Source of the DNA: Candidatus Solincola tengchongensis
GTDB taxonomy: Bacteria; Actinomycetota; Geothermincolia; Geothermincolales; RBG-13-55-18
Assembly: GCA_015711895.1 (NCBI GenBank)
Contig: MU158628.1
Location: 1-6,266 of the forward strand
Length of the DNA stretch: 6,266 bases
Reading direction: 5' to 3'
A program made the translations under genes and the position numbers. A model generated the notes under the pieces. That model was not told the DNA's origin and ran no database searches. It saw only the letters and a program-made list of their open reading frames with translations. The first letter of the stretch is position 1, and each line of letters begins with the position of its first letter. Positions 1-6,266 of this stretch are shown in pieces.

Positions 1-410
1 TCTATCTCCTCCTCGGTGACCCTTGAGAGGCGGGCGATGCTGGCGTGGGAATAGAAGGCCCCGTAGTAGCTCTCTAGAACTCGCTGGATCTTGCGGGTGG
101 ATATTCCGCAGTCGAACATGAGGAGGATGAGGTCGCCGAGGTCCACCGAAGCCCTCCTCCTTCCGGGGAGCAGGGCGGGGTAGAAACCGGAGGAGCGGGT
201 ACGGGGCACCCGGAGGTCCTCCATAAGGCCCAGAGGGGTGAGAAGCGCCCTTTCGTAGAACCCGTTTCCCTTGTCCTCCGGGTTCTCCTCCAGGTACATC
301 TCCCTCTCCTCGGTCATGAGCCTCTCCATGACCGCCTTTCCCCTCCGCTTGACCTCCTCCCTTAGCTGTGTGACCATTTCCCTGGAAGCGTCGTTGTTTT
401 TCGTTGCCAT
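1..410 (-). CDS. IS256-family (mutator-type) transposase, N-terminal part
   Basis: This transposase would catalyse movement of the insertion sequence. Only the first 136 codons are present, against roughly 400 for the family, so the DDE catalytic residues lie beyond the left edge. Residues 1-45 are charged and helical. Residues 50-85 hold the block GNGFYERALLTPLG, then LRVPRTR and FYPALLPGRRR, which match the conserved IS256 pattern (RNGY-RER, L-IPR-R, F-PSLL-RRR). Residues 91-112 hold GDLILLMFDCGISTRKIQRV, the GIST-R-I helix-turn-helix-like block of the family, and residues 115-124 (YYGAFYSHAS) continue it. The start at 410 is chosen because it begins this homology and is preceded by AAAGGAGG on the same strand. 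Codon use resembles the neighbouring genes. A perfect inverted repeat covers the start codon and may limit translation. No frameshift is visible in the part present. Confidence 0.9.
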   Translation of the reverse strand, partial: MATKNNDASREMVTQLREEVKRRGKAVMERLMTEEREMYLEENPEDKGNGFYERALLTPLGLMEDLRVPRTRSSGFYPALLPGRRRASVDLGDLILLMFDCGISTRKIQRVLESYYGAFYSHASIARLSRVTEEEI

Positions 411-456
411 AGCCTTCCTCCCTCCTTTCGGTTGCTTTCCTCGGGAGGAAGGCTAT
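409..456 (-). promoter_or_regulatory. Start-codon-sequestering hairpin in transposase leader
   Basis: Bases 409-422 and 443-456 are a perfect 14-bp inverted repeat (ATAGCCTTCCTCCC and its complement) with a 20-base spacer. In the minus-strand transcript the 3' arm contains the last bases of the AGGAGG ribosome binding site, the purine-rich spacer and the first two bases of the ATG. The AAAGGA part of the binding site lies in the loop. A folded transcript would therefore hide the start. The pairing is seen directly; the regulatory role is inferred by analogy with IS10 and IS50, where transcripts entering from outside fold over the transposase start and limit translation. Confidence 0.65.
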
Positions 457-482
457 TTGACTGTTCTGGTTCTTGTCCAGGG

Positions 483-510
483 GTAGACACAATTATTGAT
501 ACGCTACCTC
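483..510 (-). repeat. Probable IS256-type terminal inverted repeat (outer end)
   Basis: Read on the minus strand from base 510, the sequence starts GAGGTAGCGTATCAATAATT and continues GTGTCTACC. It resembles the IS256 tip as I recall it (GATAAAGTCC followed by GTATAATTGTGT): both begin GA and then carry a GTAT...AATTGTGT core, here at 487-502. The stretch is clearly AT-richer than its surroundings. The partner repeat is outside the window, so the exact ends cannot be confirmed. Confidence 0.6.
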
Positions 511-810
511 GGGAGGCCGGAGTTTGCGAGGCTGGAGGTCCAGCAGAGATGGGCGGCCGGGGACTCCCCTCGGGATGCAAGGGCATAAGGGCCTCGGAAC
601 CGCCTTGACAGAAAAGGCCAAGGAGGAGGTCTCCGTGTTCTCAGGGGGGATTCTCAGGGTGAGGAGCGTCACCGGAAGTTGAGGACCGGCCTTGCGGTGA
701 GCAGAGGCCGAAAAGAATGGCGTTGACCGCATATGGACATTTTCTCCACCTGGCTTAGGTTGTGGAAGGCGGTGTCCTTGCGTCCCGGCTCAAGGAGTTT
801 CATGGCCGGA

Positions 811-841
811 CTGAACGGTGAGTGTTTCTGTCGCCGTTCAG
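811..841. repeat. 8-bp inverted repeat (hairpin)
   Basis: CTGAACGG at 811-818 and CCGTTCAG at 834-841 are perfect inverted repeats separated by 15 bases (TGAGTGTTTCTGTCG). There is no following T-run on the plus strand, so it is not a standard intrinsic terminator in that direction. It could be an operator palindrome or a remnant of a mobile-element end; its function is unknown. Confidence 0.5.
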
Positions 842-858
842 AGAGATTAATGGTAGGA

Positions 859-965
859 TTGAGCGGGGTAAATCGATAACAGGGGTTGAGCGGAGGGATA
901 ACATTTAAGTGTCGGTGAAGACGTTTTGATACTGGTGAGGGCGTTTGAATCCCGATGAAGGGGCG
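859..965. repeat. Imperfect direct-repeat array, TGA-CGG / GATAACA type
   Basis: Two clear copies share a bipartite unit: TTGAGCGG-N8-GATAACA at 859-881 and TTGAGCGG-N3-GATAACA at 886-903. Looser copies follow: TGAAGACG-N4-GATACTG from 916, TGAGGGCG-N3-GAATCCC from 936, and TGAAGGGGCG from 956. The TGA positions (860, 887, 916, 936, 956) are spaced 27, 29, 20 and 20 bases. The last two steps are close to two helical turns. The unit copies at 916-935 and 936-955 agree at 13 of 20 positions. Candidate roles are a multi-site operator for the downstream radical SAM gene, or the repeated transposase-binding sites found at ends of IS21-family elements. Neither is proven. Confidence 0.5.
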
Positions 966-1011
966 AAGCTGTCTTGTGCCCGGAAAAGCAGGCACCCTGA
1001 AGAGGCGGAGT

Positions 1012-1018
1012 AAAGGAG
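1012..1018 (+). promoter_or_regulatory. Ribosome binding site of radical SAM gene
   Basis: AAAGGAG lies 9 bases before the ATG at 1028. It fixes this start, and no better in-frame start exists upstream. Confidence 0.8.
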
Positions 1019-1027
1019 AGGTGCGGG

Positions 1028-2227
1028 ATGAGAGTGGCTCTGGTCAATCCCAACCGCTACCTGGAGCCCCCGGTGATCCCTCTGGGGCTGGAATACCTGG
1101 CCCATTACCTTGACCGCGAAGGGCACGAGGTAGAGGTGGTGGACCTGGCCTTCACGCCGGAGCCGGCGCAAGAACTGTCCGGTAAGCTCTCCGCGCGGCC
1201 CCCCTCCGTCGCGCGAAAGGTCTGCGGGGCGCCGGTGGTGGTGGGAGGCACGGCCCTCCTGGCGGGGCCCAGGGAGGTCGCGGAGTACGTGGGCGCGGAC
1301 TGCGCCGTCTACGGTCCGGGGGAGCGGGCCCTCCCCCACCTCCTGCGTTACCTGGAGGCGGGCAGTGAGATGCCGCGCCTGGTGGACGGATGGGAACATT
1401 CCTTCGACCGCGGAGAGGTTCCGGCGAGGGGGCGGTGGGTGGACTACGGGCCTTACCTCAGGGAGAGGGGTCTGGCAGGTTTTACCACCCAAACCGGCTG
1501 TCTCGGAGGGTGCGACTTCTGCCTTGAGGCGGGGTTGCCCTGGAGGACCCGGGACCCGCGGGCTGTGGTGTCCGAGCTGGCCTCGCTGCGGGAGGCCGGG
1601 GTGCGCGAGCTGCACCTCTGCGACTGCGAGTTCAACCAGGACCTGGATTCCTGCAAGGAGCTCCTCCACTTATGGATCTCCTCCGGACTGGACCTCGAGT
1701 GGTCCCTGTACATGAAACCCCTCCCCCATGACGAGGGGCTCTTCAGACTCTTGCGCAGAAGCGGTGCCGTCTCGGTGACCCTTTCCGTGGATTCCCGGTC
1801 CCTGGCCACGGGGAAGTACGGGCTGCTCGACCTGCAGAGCTTCGTAGAGCTCGCCCGCCGCCGGGACATCCGGGTTGCCGTGGACCTGCTGGTGGGCTTT
1901 CCCGGTGAGGAGGAAGGCGAGGTCCGCGACCTCCTGGACTTCTTCCGCGCCGTGCGACCGGACACCGTGGGAGTCAACGCCTGGATCAGGGTCTACAAAT
2001 ACACCGGCATGGGAAGGGAGGTGCGCCGCCGTCCTCCAAGGTCGGGTACCTTCCTCGGAAGTGGAGGCGACCCCGATTTCCTGCGCCCCCTGTATTACAA
2101 CTGGTTGAGCATGGAAAGGCTGTGCGAGCTCATCGGGGAGGATCCCCTGTTCCGCGTGGAGGGCCTGGAGCGGCGCAGCAACTACGAGCGCCTCCGTGGG
2201 CCGGGTACCGGTGCGTCAGGAGGCTGA
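1028..2227 (+). CDS. B12-binding-domain radical SAM protein, shortened N-terminal domain
   Basis: This is a 399-residue radical SAM enzyme of the class with an N-terminal cobalamin-binding-type Rossmann domain; reaction and substrate cannot be told from sequence. Residues 1-42 (VALVNPN, IPLGLEYLAHYLDREGHEVE) form the first strands and helix. Residues 68-105 (APVVVGGTALLAGP, then DCAVYGPGERALP) form the last strands. The piece expected between them, usually a strand like DLVGISVR plus a helix, is missing. No DxHxxG cobalamin motif is seen, as in many members. The radical SAM core starts at about 150 with TQTGCLGGCDFCLE: C158, C162 and C165 (CX3CX2C) should bind the [4Fe-4S] cluster. LHLCDCEFNQD (196-206) and LLVGFPGEEEGEV (287-299) are later core motifs. 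It stands alone: 517 bases from the IS end and 189 from the next gene, which has its own promoter. Class confidence is high; specific function is unknown. Confidence 0.92.
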   Translation: MRVALVNPNRYLEPPVIPLGLEYLAHYLDREGHEVEVVDLAFTPEPAQELSGKLSARPPSVARKVCGAPVVVGGTALLAGPREVAEYVGADCAVYGPGERALPHLLRYLEAGSEMPRLVDGWEHSFDRGEVPARGRWVDYGPYLRERGLAGFTTQTGCLGGCDFCLEAGLPWRTRDPRAVVSELASLREAGVRELHLCDCEFNQDLDSCKELLHLWISSGLDLEWSLYMKPLPHDEGLFRLLRRSGAVSVTLSVDSRSLATGKYGLLDLQSFVELARRRDIRVAVDLLVGFPGEEEGEVRDLLDFFRAVRPDTVGVNAWIRVYKYTGMGREVRRRPPRSGTFLGSGGDPDFLRPLYYNWLSMERLCELIGEDPLFRVEGLERRSNYERLRGPGTGASGG

Positions 2228-2416
2228 CCCAGCCAGCTTGAAAGCGTGGTGGATTCGTCATGGTGTTCGGGCATCTCCTTTGAAGACGGGAGGGGTTACA
2301 GAAAAAGACCAGGGGCGGACTTGAGGGCCTGCCGGGCCATACATCGACCGCTTGAGCCATGGAAGTAAACGGTCATATAATTTTAAATTGTTCATGGGGG
2401 ACGAAACGGGGGTTAG
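2228..2416 (+). other. Intergenic region with promoter, no terminator seen
   Basis: This spacer separates the radical SAM gene from the protease gene. A small GGCTG-ACC-CAGCC stem (2222-2234) overlaps the stop codon but has no T-run, so it is not a convincing terminator. CTTGAG occurs at 2320-2325 and again at 2351-2356, the second overlapping the promoter -35. The last 45 bases are AT-rich and contain the promoter listed separately. Confidence 0.6.
2352..2381 (+). promoter_or_regulatory. Sigma-A/sigma-70-type promoter of protease gene
   Basis: TTGAGC at 2352-2357 (four of six to TTGACA) and a perfect TATAAT at 2376-2381 are separated by 18 bases, followed by an AT-rich start region. Transcription would begin at about 2388, giving a leader of about 29 bases before the ATG at 2417. 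The setting directly before a signal-peptide gene supports it. Confidence 0.65.
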
Positions 2417-5400
2417 ATGCACACAAAGAGAGAGGCGGCACGACGGAGGCGAAGGGTTGCCTTCGCCATGTTTTTCATGCTTGTCTTTATATGCGTCTCA
2501 GTGCCTGCGCGTGCCGAAACGCCATGGCCCCCACCGCTGCCCGGGCAGGATCCCAGCCGCTACGAGGATTACTGCCACAGCGCGAACCCGCCTGACGACT
2601 ACCGGCCGGAGGACCCGGATTACTGGAAGTACACCTCGCAGCGCGCTTCCACTCTTTACCATCTGATGATAGGGCTTTTCCTTCCCGACCTCCAACGCAG
2701 AGAGCTCCAGGGGGTCATGGGCGCTTCCGTGGACGAGGCCTGGAAGGTGACCACCGGGCGCCCCGACGTAGTCATCGCCGTGCTGGACTGCGGTATCCGG
2801 TGGCAGGACGTGGGGGTCATGCGCGAGCTGGCGGGAAAGATATACCTAAACCCCGGGGAACTCACTCCTCCCCTAGGTGCCGACCGCTGGGACATAAACG
2901 GCGACGGTGTCTTCAACGTGGAGGATTACCAGGGCGACCCTCGGGTCCCGGACCTCAACGCCAATGGCATCCTTGACCCCGAGGATCTCATCTGGGCCTT
3001 CTCGGACGGGGAGGATGACGACGGCAACGGTTACCAGGACGACATCTCCGGATGGGATTTCCTGGAAGACGACAACGACCCCCGCGACGAGGCCGACTTC
3101 GGTCACGGGAGCGCGGAGTGCGTCTGGGCCGCGGGGGAGGCAGGAAACGGAAACGGCATCCCGGGCACCTGCCCCAACGCCATGCTCCTGGTGATACGGG
3201 TTGGCGATTCATTCATCGTGGACGTGAACCGCTTCGCGCAGGGGGTGGTATTCGCCGTCGACTCCGGGGCCCGGGTGGTGCTGGAGGCCCTGGGCACGGT
3301 GAACGTCTCCAGCTTCGGGCAGGAGGCCGTCGATTACGCCTGGAACCGCGGGGTGGCGGTGATCGCCTCCGCGGCGGACGAGGAGTCGGCGCATCAGAAC
3401 TACCCCTCCACCTACGAGCGCACCATCCAGGTCAACGCGGTGCAGAAATACGCGGACCTGGGATGCTTCCTGCTGCGCCAGTTCCCGCCCTCCTTTCTCT
3501 ATCTGGGAGGGCTTACCAATTACGGCACGCACACCCATCTCGCCGTGCCCTCCGACGGCCATTCCTCAGGGGCCACGGGGAGGCTGGCCGGCATCGCCGC
3601 CTTGGTATATTCCGCCGCCGAGGACCAGGTGAGAAAGGGCAACCTGTGGCGCTACCCAGGGCTGGAATCGCCGCTTTCGGCCAACGAGGTCAAGCAGCTG
3701 CTCACCATGACCGCCGACGACATCGATTTCTCTCCCGGCGAATGGAGGATCAGCCTGGGGCTCCTGGACGGGTTGCTCGGGCCCTCCCGGAGGTTTCCCT
3801 CCGGGCCGGGTTGGGACCCCTACTTCGGGTACGGCCGGGTGAACGCCCTGCGGGCGGTCCAGGCGGTGGCCGAGGGGCGCATACCTCCGGAGGCGGAGAT
3901 ACGCTCCCCGCGGTGGTTCGAACTGCGGGACCCCAACGAGGTGGAGATGGAGATAGAGGGTAGAGTGGCCGCGGTGCGCGCCGATTCCTACGGCTACGAG
4001 GTGGCATGGGGACCGGGTTGGAACCCGGCGGAGGGGGAATGGAAATCCCTGGGAGGGGCCGACTTCCTCTACGAGCCCCTCGAAGGGGTGCTGGCCACCC
4101 TGGACCTTGGAGAGGTGTACCGCCTGGTGCAGGAGAGCATTCCCCGCCGAGGAGGGAACGGTGACCCCAACCGGTACGCTTTCACCATACGGGTACGGGT
4201 GCGCGACGACCGCGGCAACTGGGGCGAGGACCGCAAGACGCTCTTCTGCTTCCACGACTCGGATGCCTACCCGGGCACGCCCTTCCGGCTGGGCGGTGAC
4301 CTCACCGCCTCCCCCCGCCTGGCCGATCTGGACGACGACGGCATCGACGAGCTCATCCTGGCTACCGGGAACGGCGAGGTGCACGCCTTCCGCGAGGACT
4401 TCTCCGAGCTGCCCGGGTGGCCGGTGCATACCACGCCCCTCCCCCTGCACCTGGGGTCGCGGGGTTTCGAATCCGGCGGGTTGTCCAAGGCGGTCTACGC
4501 CTCAGTGACCGGGACCCCCGCTGTTGGAGACCTGGACGGCGACGGGCGGTTGGAGGTGGTGGCCGGCGACGGCCTGGGAAGGGTTTATGCCTGGAACGCC
4601 GCCGGCGAGCTGCTCCCCGGATTCCCGGTGCGCTCCAACCCCCTGTACTCGATCCCCGATCGGGCCGACTGGTGGACGGAAGGGGCCCTGCCCGCCGAGT
4701 GGTACGCCTCGCGGGTGGTTCCCGACCGTGTGCACCGCCTGGACCGATGGAACTGCCTGGACCGCGGCTTCCTGCGGGGTCCGGTCCTTGCCGACCTGGA
4801 CGTCCCGCCCGACGGCCGTCTGGAGGTGATCGCCGCCTGTCTGGACCAGCACCTCTACGCCTGGCATGCCGACGGCAGTCCCGTTGAGGGGTGGCCGGTG
4901 AAGCTGGTGGACCCCGGGAGGGTGGCCCGCATGGATCCCCTCACCCACACCTGCACCTTCCGTGAGCAGGAAAAAGTCCCCAGGGGAAGCAAGATAGTGA
5001 CCAACCCCTCGGTGGCCGACCTGGATGCCGACGGGGAGCCGGAGGTGATCTGCGGGACCAACGAGGCCTACACCGACGAGGCCGCGTGGGTCTCCGCGGA
5101 GACCTTCCTCCTCTCCCTCGCCCTCCCCCTGCTGGGGCCCTTGATGGGCGGCGCGGCCGGGAGCAGGTTCAAGCCGGGGAACGCCAGGGTTTACGCCGTG
5201 TACCGCCAAGGCACCTCCCGCCCGCGGGCGGACGGGACCTTCCCCGGGGAGGGGGAGGCGCCTTCCAACGCCTTCCTCCCGGGATGGCCGGCGAAACTGG
5301 CCATGGCCGCCCCGGGCATGCTCCCCAGCGTCGTGGAGGGGGTCAACGGACCCGCCGCGGTGGCCGACGTGGACGGGGACGGGAAACTGGAGGTGGGGAT

Positions 5401-6266
5401 CTCAAGCGCGGCGGGCCCGGCCTATCTCCTCAAGGCGGACGGTACCTCCTTCCTGGGAGTCGACGCCCTGGGTATGCCGCGCAGCCTGGACGGGGACAGG
5501 TTGGGGGCGGCTTCGGAATCCCAGGACGCGCCACTCATGTGCGCCCTGGGAGGGGGGTGCTTCGCGCGGCTGGAAGGAAATGGGATGTGTTATGTTGCCC
5601 CCACCATGGGCATGGGTAGGGCGCTGGACCTCTTCTTCCCCGCCGATCAGGTCAGATCGGACGACCAGATCTGCGCCTGGAGCGTACGGGACGGCCGCCT
5701 CCTGGCCACCTTCCCGCGCCGCATGAACGACATGATGTTCTTCATGACCCCCGGGGCGGCGGACGTGGACGGCGACGGAGTCCAGGAGGTCCTGGCGGGC
5801 AGCTCCTACTATGACCTGCATGCCTTCCGGGCGGAGGGCGGGGAGGCACGAGGCTGGCCCAAGTTCACCGGGGGATGGACGGTGGCCACCCCGGCGGTGG
5901 GAGACCTGGACGCGGACGGGATGCGCGAGGTGTTCTGCGGCACCCGCGAGGGTTGGCTCCTGGCCTGGAGGACGGACGCAAGCACGGGAGGACCCGCCGA
6001 CTGGCCGGAATACGGGCACGATCCCTGGAACACGGGATGCCTGGAGACGGACGCCCGCAGGCCGGGGAAAGTGACCGACCTGGCGGCGGAAGCGGTGGTG
6101 GAAGACGGCCGCCTAAAGGGTATAAGGCTTTCCTGGACGGCTACAGGAGACGACGGCCACCTGGGGAGGGCCATGTGTTATGAGGTCCGCTGCCTCCTGG
6201 TTTCCCCGGATGGTGGGGGCTGCAACGGCAAATGGGAGGAGGGGTTCGCCATCGCGGAGGGGAGGC
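2417..6266 (+). CDS. Secreted S8 subtilisin-like protease with FG-GAP propeller and Fn3-like domain, 3'-partial
   Basis: At least 1283 residues; the gene runs off the right edge. The start at 2417 opens a signal peptide: five arginines (9-13), hydrophobic core (14-29) and an ARA site before E34. The only upstream binding site is GGGGG, 4 bases from the ATG, which is weak. Residues 115-487 are the S8 domain: D124 in VIAVLDCGI, H230 in GHGSAE, S384 in HSSGATGRLAG, closing with GYGRVNALRAV. Between D124 and H230 sit three calcium-loop motifs (159-171, 179-191, 200-215). The oxyanion Asn is replaced by D321 (ASAAD for the usual AGN), so activity is uncertain. Residues 490-615 form a beta-sandwich-like linker. 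Seven FG-GAP/VCBS DxDxDG motifs or variants (637, 705, 793, 868, 984, 1116, 1162), with GWP/GFP blade motifs, suggest a seven-bladed propeller ending in WPEYGHDPWNTG (1196-1207). From 1216 (PGKVTDLAA...LSWTATGDDG) a fibronectin-III-like domain begins. It probably acts outside the cell or at its surface, with calcium; its substrate is unknown. Confidence 0.93.
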   Translation, partial: MHTKREAARRRRRVAFAMFFMLVFICVSVPARAETPWPPPLPGQDPSRYEDYCHSANPPDDYRPEDPDYWKYTSQRASTLYHLMIGLFLPDLQRRELQGVMGASVDEAWKVTTGRPDVVIAVLDCGIRWQDVGVMRELAGKIYLNPGELTPPLGADRWDINGDGVFNVEDYQGDPRVPDLNANGILDPEDLIWAFSDGEDDDGNGYQDDISGWDFLEDDNDPRDEADFGHGSAECVWAAGEAGNGNGIPGTCPNAMLLVIRVGDSFIVDVNRFAQGVVFAVDSGARVVLEALGTVNVSSFGQEAVDYAWNRGVAVIASAADEESAHQNYPSTYERTIQVNAVQKYADLGCFLLRQFPPSFLYLGGLTNYGTHTHLAVPSDGHSSGATGRLAGIAALVYSAAEDQVRKGNLWRYPGLESPLSANEVKQLLTMTADDIDFSPGEWRISLGLLDGLLGPSRRFPSGPGWDPYFGYGRVNALRAVQAVAEGRIPPEAEIRSPRWFELRDPNEVEMEIEGRVAAVRADSYGYEVAWGPGWNPAEGEWKSLGGADFLYEPLEGVLATLDLGEVYRLVQESIPRRGGNGDPNRYAFTIRVRVRDDRGNWGEDRKTLFCFHDSDAYPGTPFRLGGDLTASPRLADLDDDGIDELILATGNGEVHAFREDFSELPGWPVHTTPLPLHLGSRGFESGGLSKAVYASVTGTPAVGDLDGDGRLEVVAGDGLGRVYAWNAAGELLPGFPVRSNPLYSIPDRADWWTEGALPAEWYASRVVPDRVHRLDRWNCLDRGFLRGPVLADLDVPPDGRLEVIAACLDQHLYAWHADGSPVEGWPVKLVDPGRVARMDPLTHTCTFREQEKVPRGSKIVTNPSVADLDADGEPEVICGTNEAYTDEAAWVSAETFLLSLALPLLGPLMGGAAGSRFKPGNARVYAVYRQGTSRPRADGTFPGEGEAPSNAFLPGWPAKLAMAAPGMLPSVVEGVNGPAAVADVDGDGKLEVGISSAAGPAYLLKADGTSFLGVDALGMPRSLDGDRLGAASESQDAPLMCALGGGCFARLEGNGMCYVAPTMGMGRALDLFFPADQVRSDDQICAWSVRDGRLLATFPRRMNDMMFFMTPGAADVDGDGVQEVLAGSSYYDLHAFRAEGGEARGWPKFTGGWTVATPAVGDLDADGMREVFCGTREGWLLAWRTDASTGGPADWPEYGHDPWNTGCLETDARRPGKVTDLAAEAVVEDGRLKGIRLSWTATGDDGHLGRAMCYEVRCLLVSPDGGGCNGKWEEGFAIAEGR

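Larger units (their letters stand above)
1..510 (-). mobile_element. IS256-family insertion sequence, one end only
   Basis: This is the 5' end of an IS256-type element read on the minus strand. It runs from an AT-rich terminal repeat near 487-510, through a leader of about 75 bases, into the transposase gene, which leaves the window at base 1. The assignment rests on the transposase N-terminus and on the terminal sequence. The outer boundary at about 510 is an estimate from similarity to the IS256 tip and could be off by a few bases. The other end and any target-site duplication lie outside the window, so I cannot tell whether the copy is complete or active. Confidence 0.75.
511..1027. other. 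Gene-free region between IS end and radical SAM gene
   Basis: I see no protein gene here: open frames on either strand lack ribosome binding sites, recognisable motifs or plausible composition. It holds small structures. GCTGGA-GG-TCCAGC at 531-544 is a short palindrome. TTCTCAGGG occurs twice (638-646 and 651-659). TCACCG at 669-674 can pair with CGGTGA at 695-700. A hairpin lies at 811-841 and an imperfect repeat array at 859-965, both listed separately. The part after about 830 is AT-richer. No tRNA, rRNA or convincing promoter was found. The simplest reading is decayed intergenic DNA with mobile-element remnants. Confidence 0.6.

Noticed and set aside
723..751. Promoter starting at TTGACC
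   Set aside because: No acceptable -10 hexamer at 16-18 bases downstream, and the nearest gene start is about 280 bases away.
859..965. CRISPR array
   Set aside because: The units are short, degenerate and unevenly spaced, with no constant repeat or unique spacers of regular length, and no cas gene is present.
669..995. Open frame of 108 codons on the minus strand in the gene-free region
   Set aside because: No ribosome binding site or family motif; the Pro/His/Arg-rich product partly reflects the repeat array.
905..1669. Open frame of 254 codons on the minus strand
   Set aside because: It is antisense to the radical SAM gene, which has clear motifs and a ribosome binding site. The frame's protein is rich in Pro, Arg and His with no motif, typical of GC-rich antisense frames.
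2222..2239. Possible terminator after the radical SAM gene
   Set aside because: The GGCTG/CAGCC stem is only 5 bp, overlaps the stop codon and is not followed by a T-run.
3052..3963. Open frame of 303 codons on the plus strand in another frame
   Set aside because: The protein is Gly/Arg-rich low complexity and overlaps the S8 domain, which is supported by catalytic motifs.
3566..4450. Open frame of 294 codons on the minus strand
   Set aside because: It lies wholly antisense to the protease gene, with no recognisable domain or start signal.
4502..5209. Open frame of 235 codons on the minus strand
   Set aside because: It is antisense to the propeller region; the Gly/Val/His-rich product mirrors the DxDxDG coding and is a shadow.

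Overview
The window is GC-rich DNA with clean bacterial gene starts and frequent AGG/AGA arginine codons. It holds three genes, two of them cut by the window edges. The GC bias, the secreted subtilase fused to an FG-GAP propeller and the B12-type radical SAM protein fit a deep-branching actinobacterial or similar environmental lineage. That placement is inference; there is no rRNA or other marker to fix it.

Layout. Bases 1-510 (minus strand) are one end of an IS256-family insertion sequence: the first 136 codons of its transposase, a leader with a perfect 14-bp inverted repeat covering the start codon and part of the ribosome binding site, and an AT-rich terminal repeat. Bases 511-1027 contain no gene I can support, but hold a hairpin (811-841) and a run of imperfect TGA-CGG/GATAACA repeats (859-965). 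Bases 1028-2227 (plus) encode a 399-residue radical SAM protein with a shortened N-terminal cobalamin-binding-type domain. Bases 2228-2416 are intergenic and carry a good sigma-A-type promoter. From 2417 to the right edge (plus) runs a very large secreted protein of at least 1283 residues: signal peptide, S8 subtilisin-like domain with calcium-loop insertions, a beta-sandwich linker, seven FG-GAP/VCBS calcium motifs suggesting a beta-propeller, and the start of a fibronectin-III-like domain.

The three genes do not form an obvious joint system. The radical SAM gene and the protease share a strand but are 189 bp apart, and the protease has its own promoter, so they are probably separate units. 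The points most worth a second look are the transposase start-codon hairpin, the repeat array before the radical SAM gene, the apparent in-frame loss of about a strand and a helix from the B12-type domain, and the altered catalytic motifs of the protease (Asp in place of the oxyanion Asn, and a non-canonical Ser motif).
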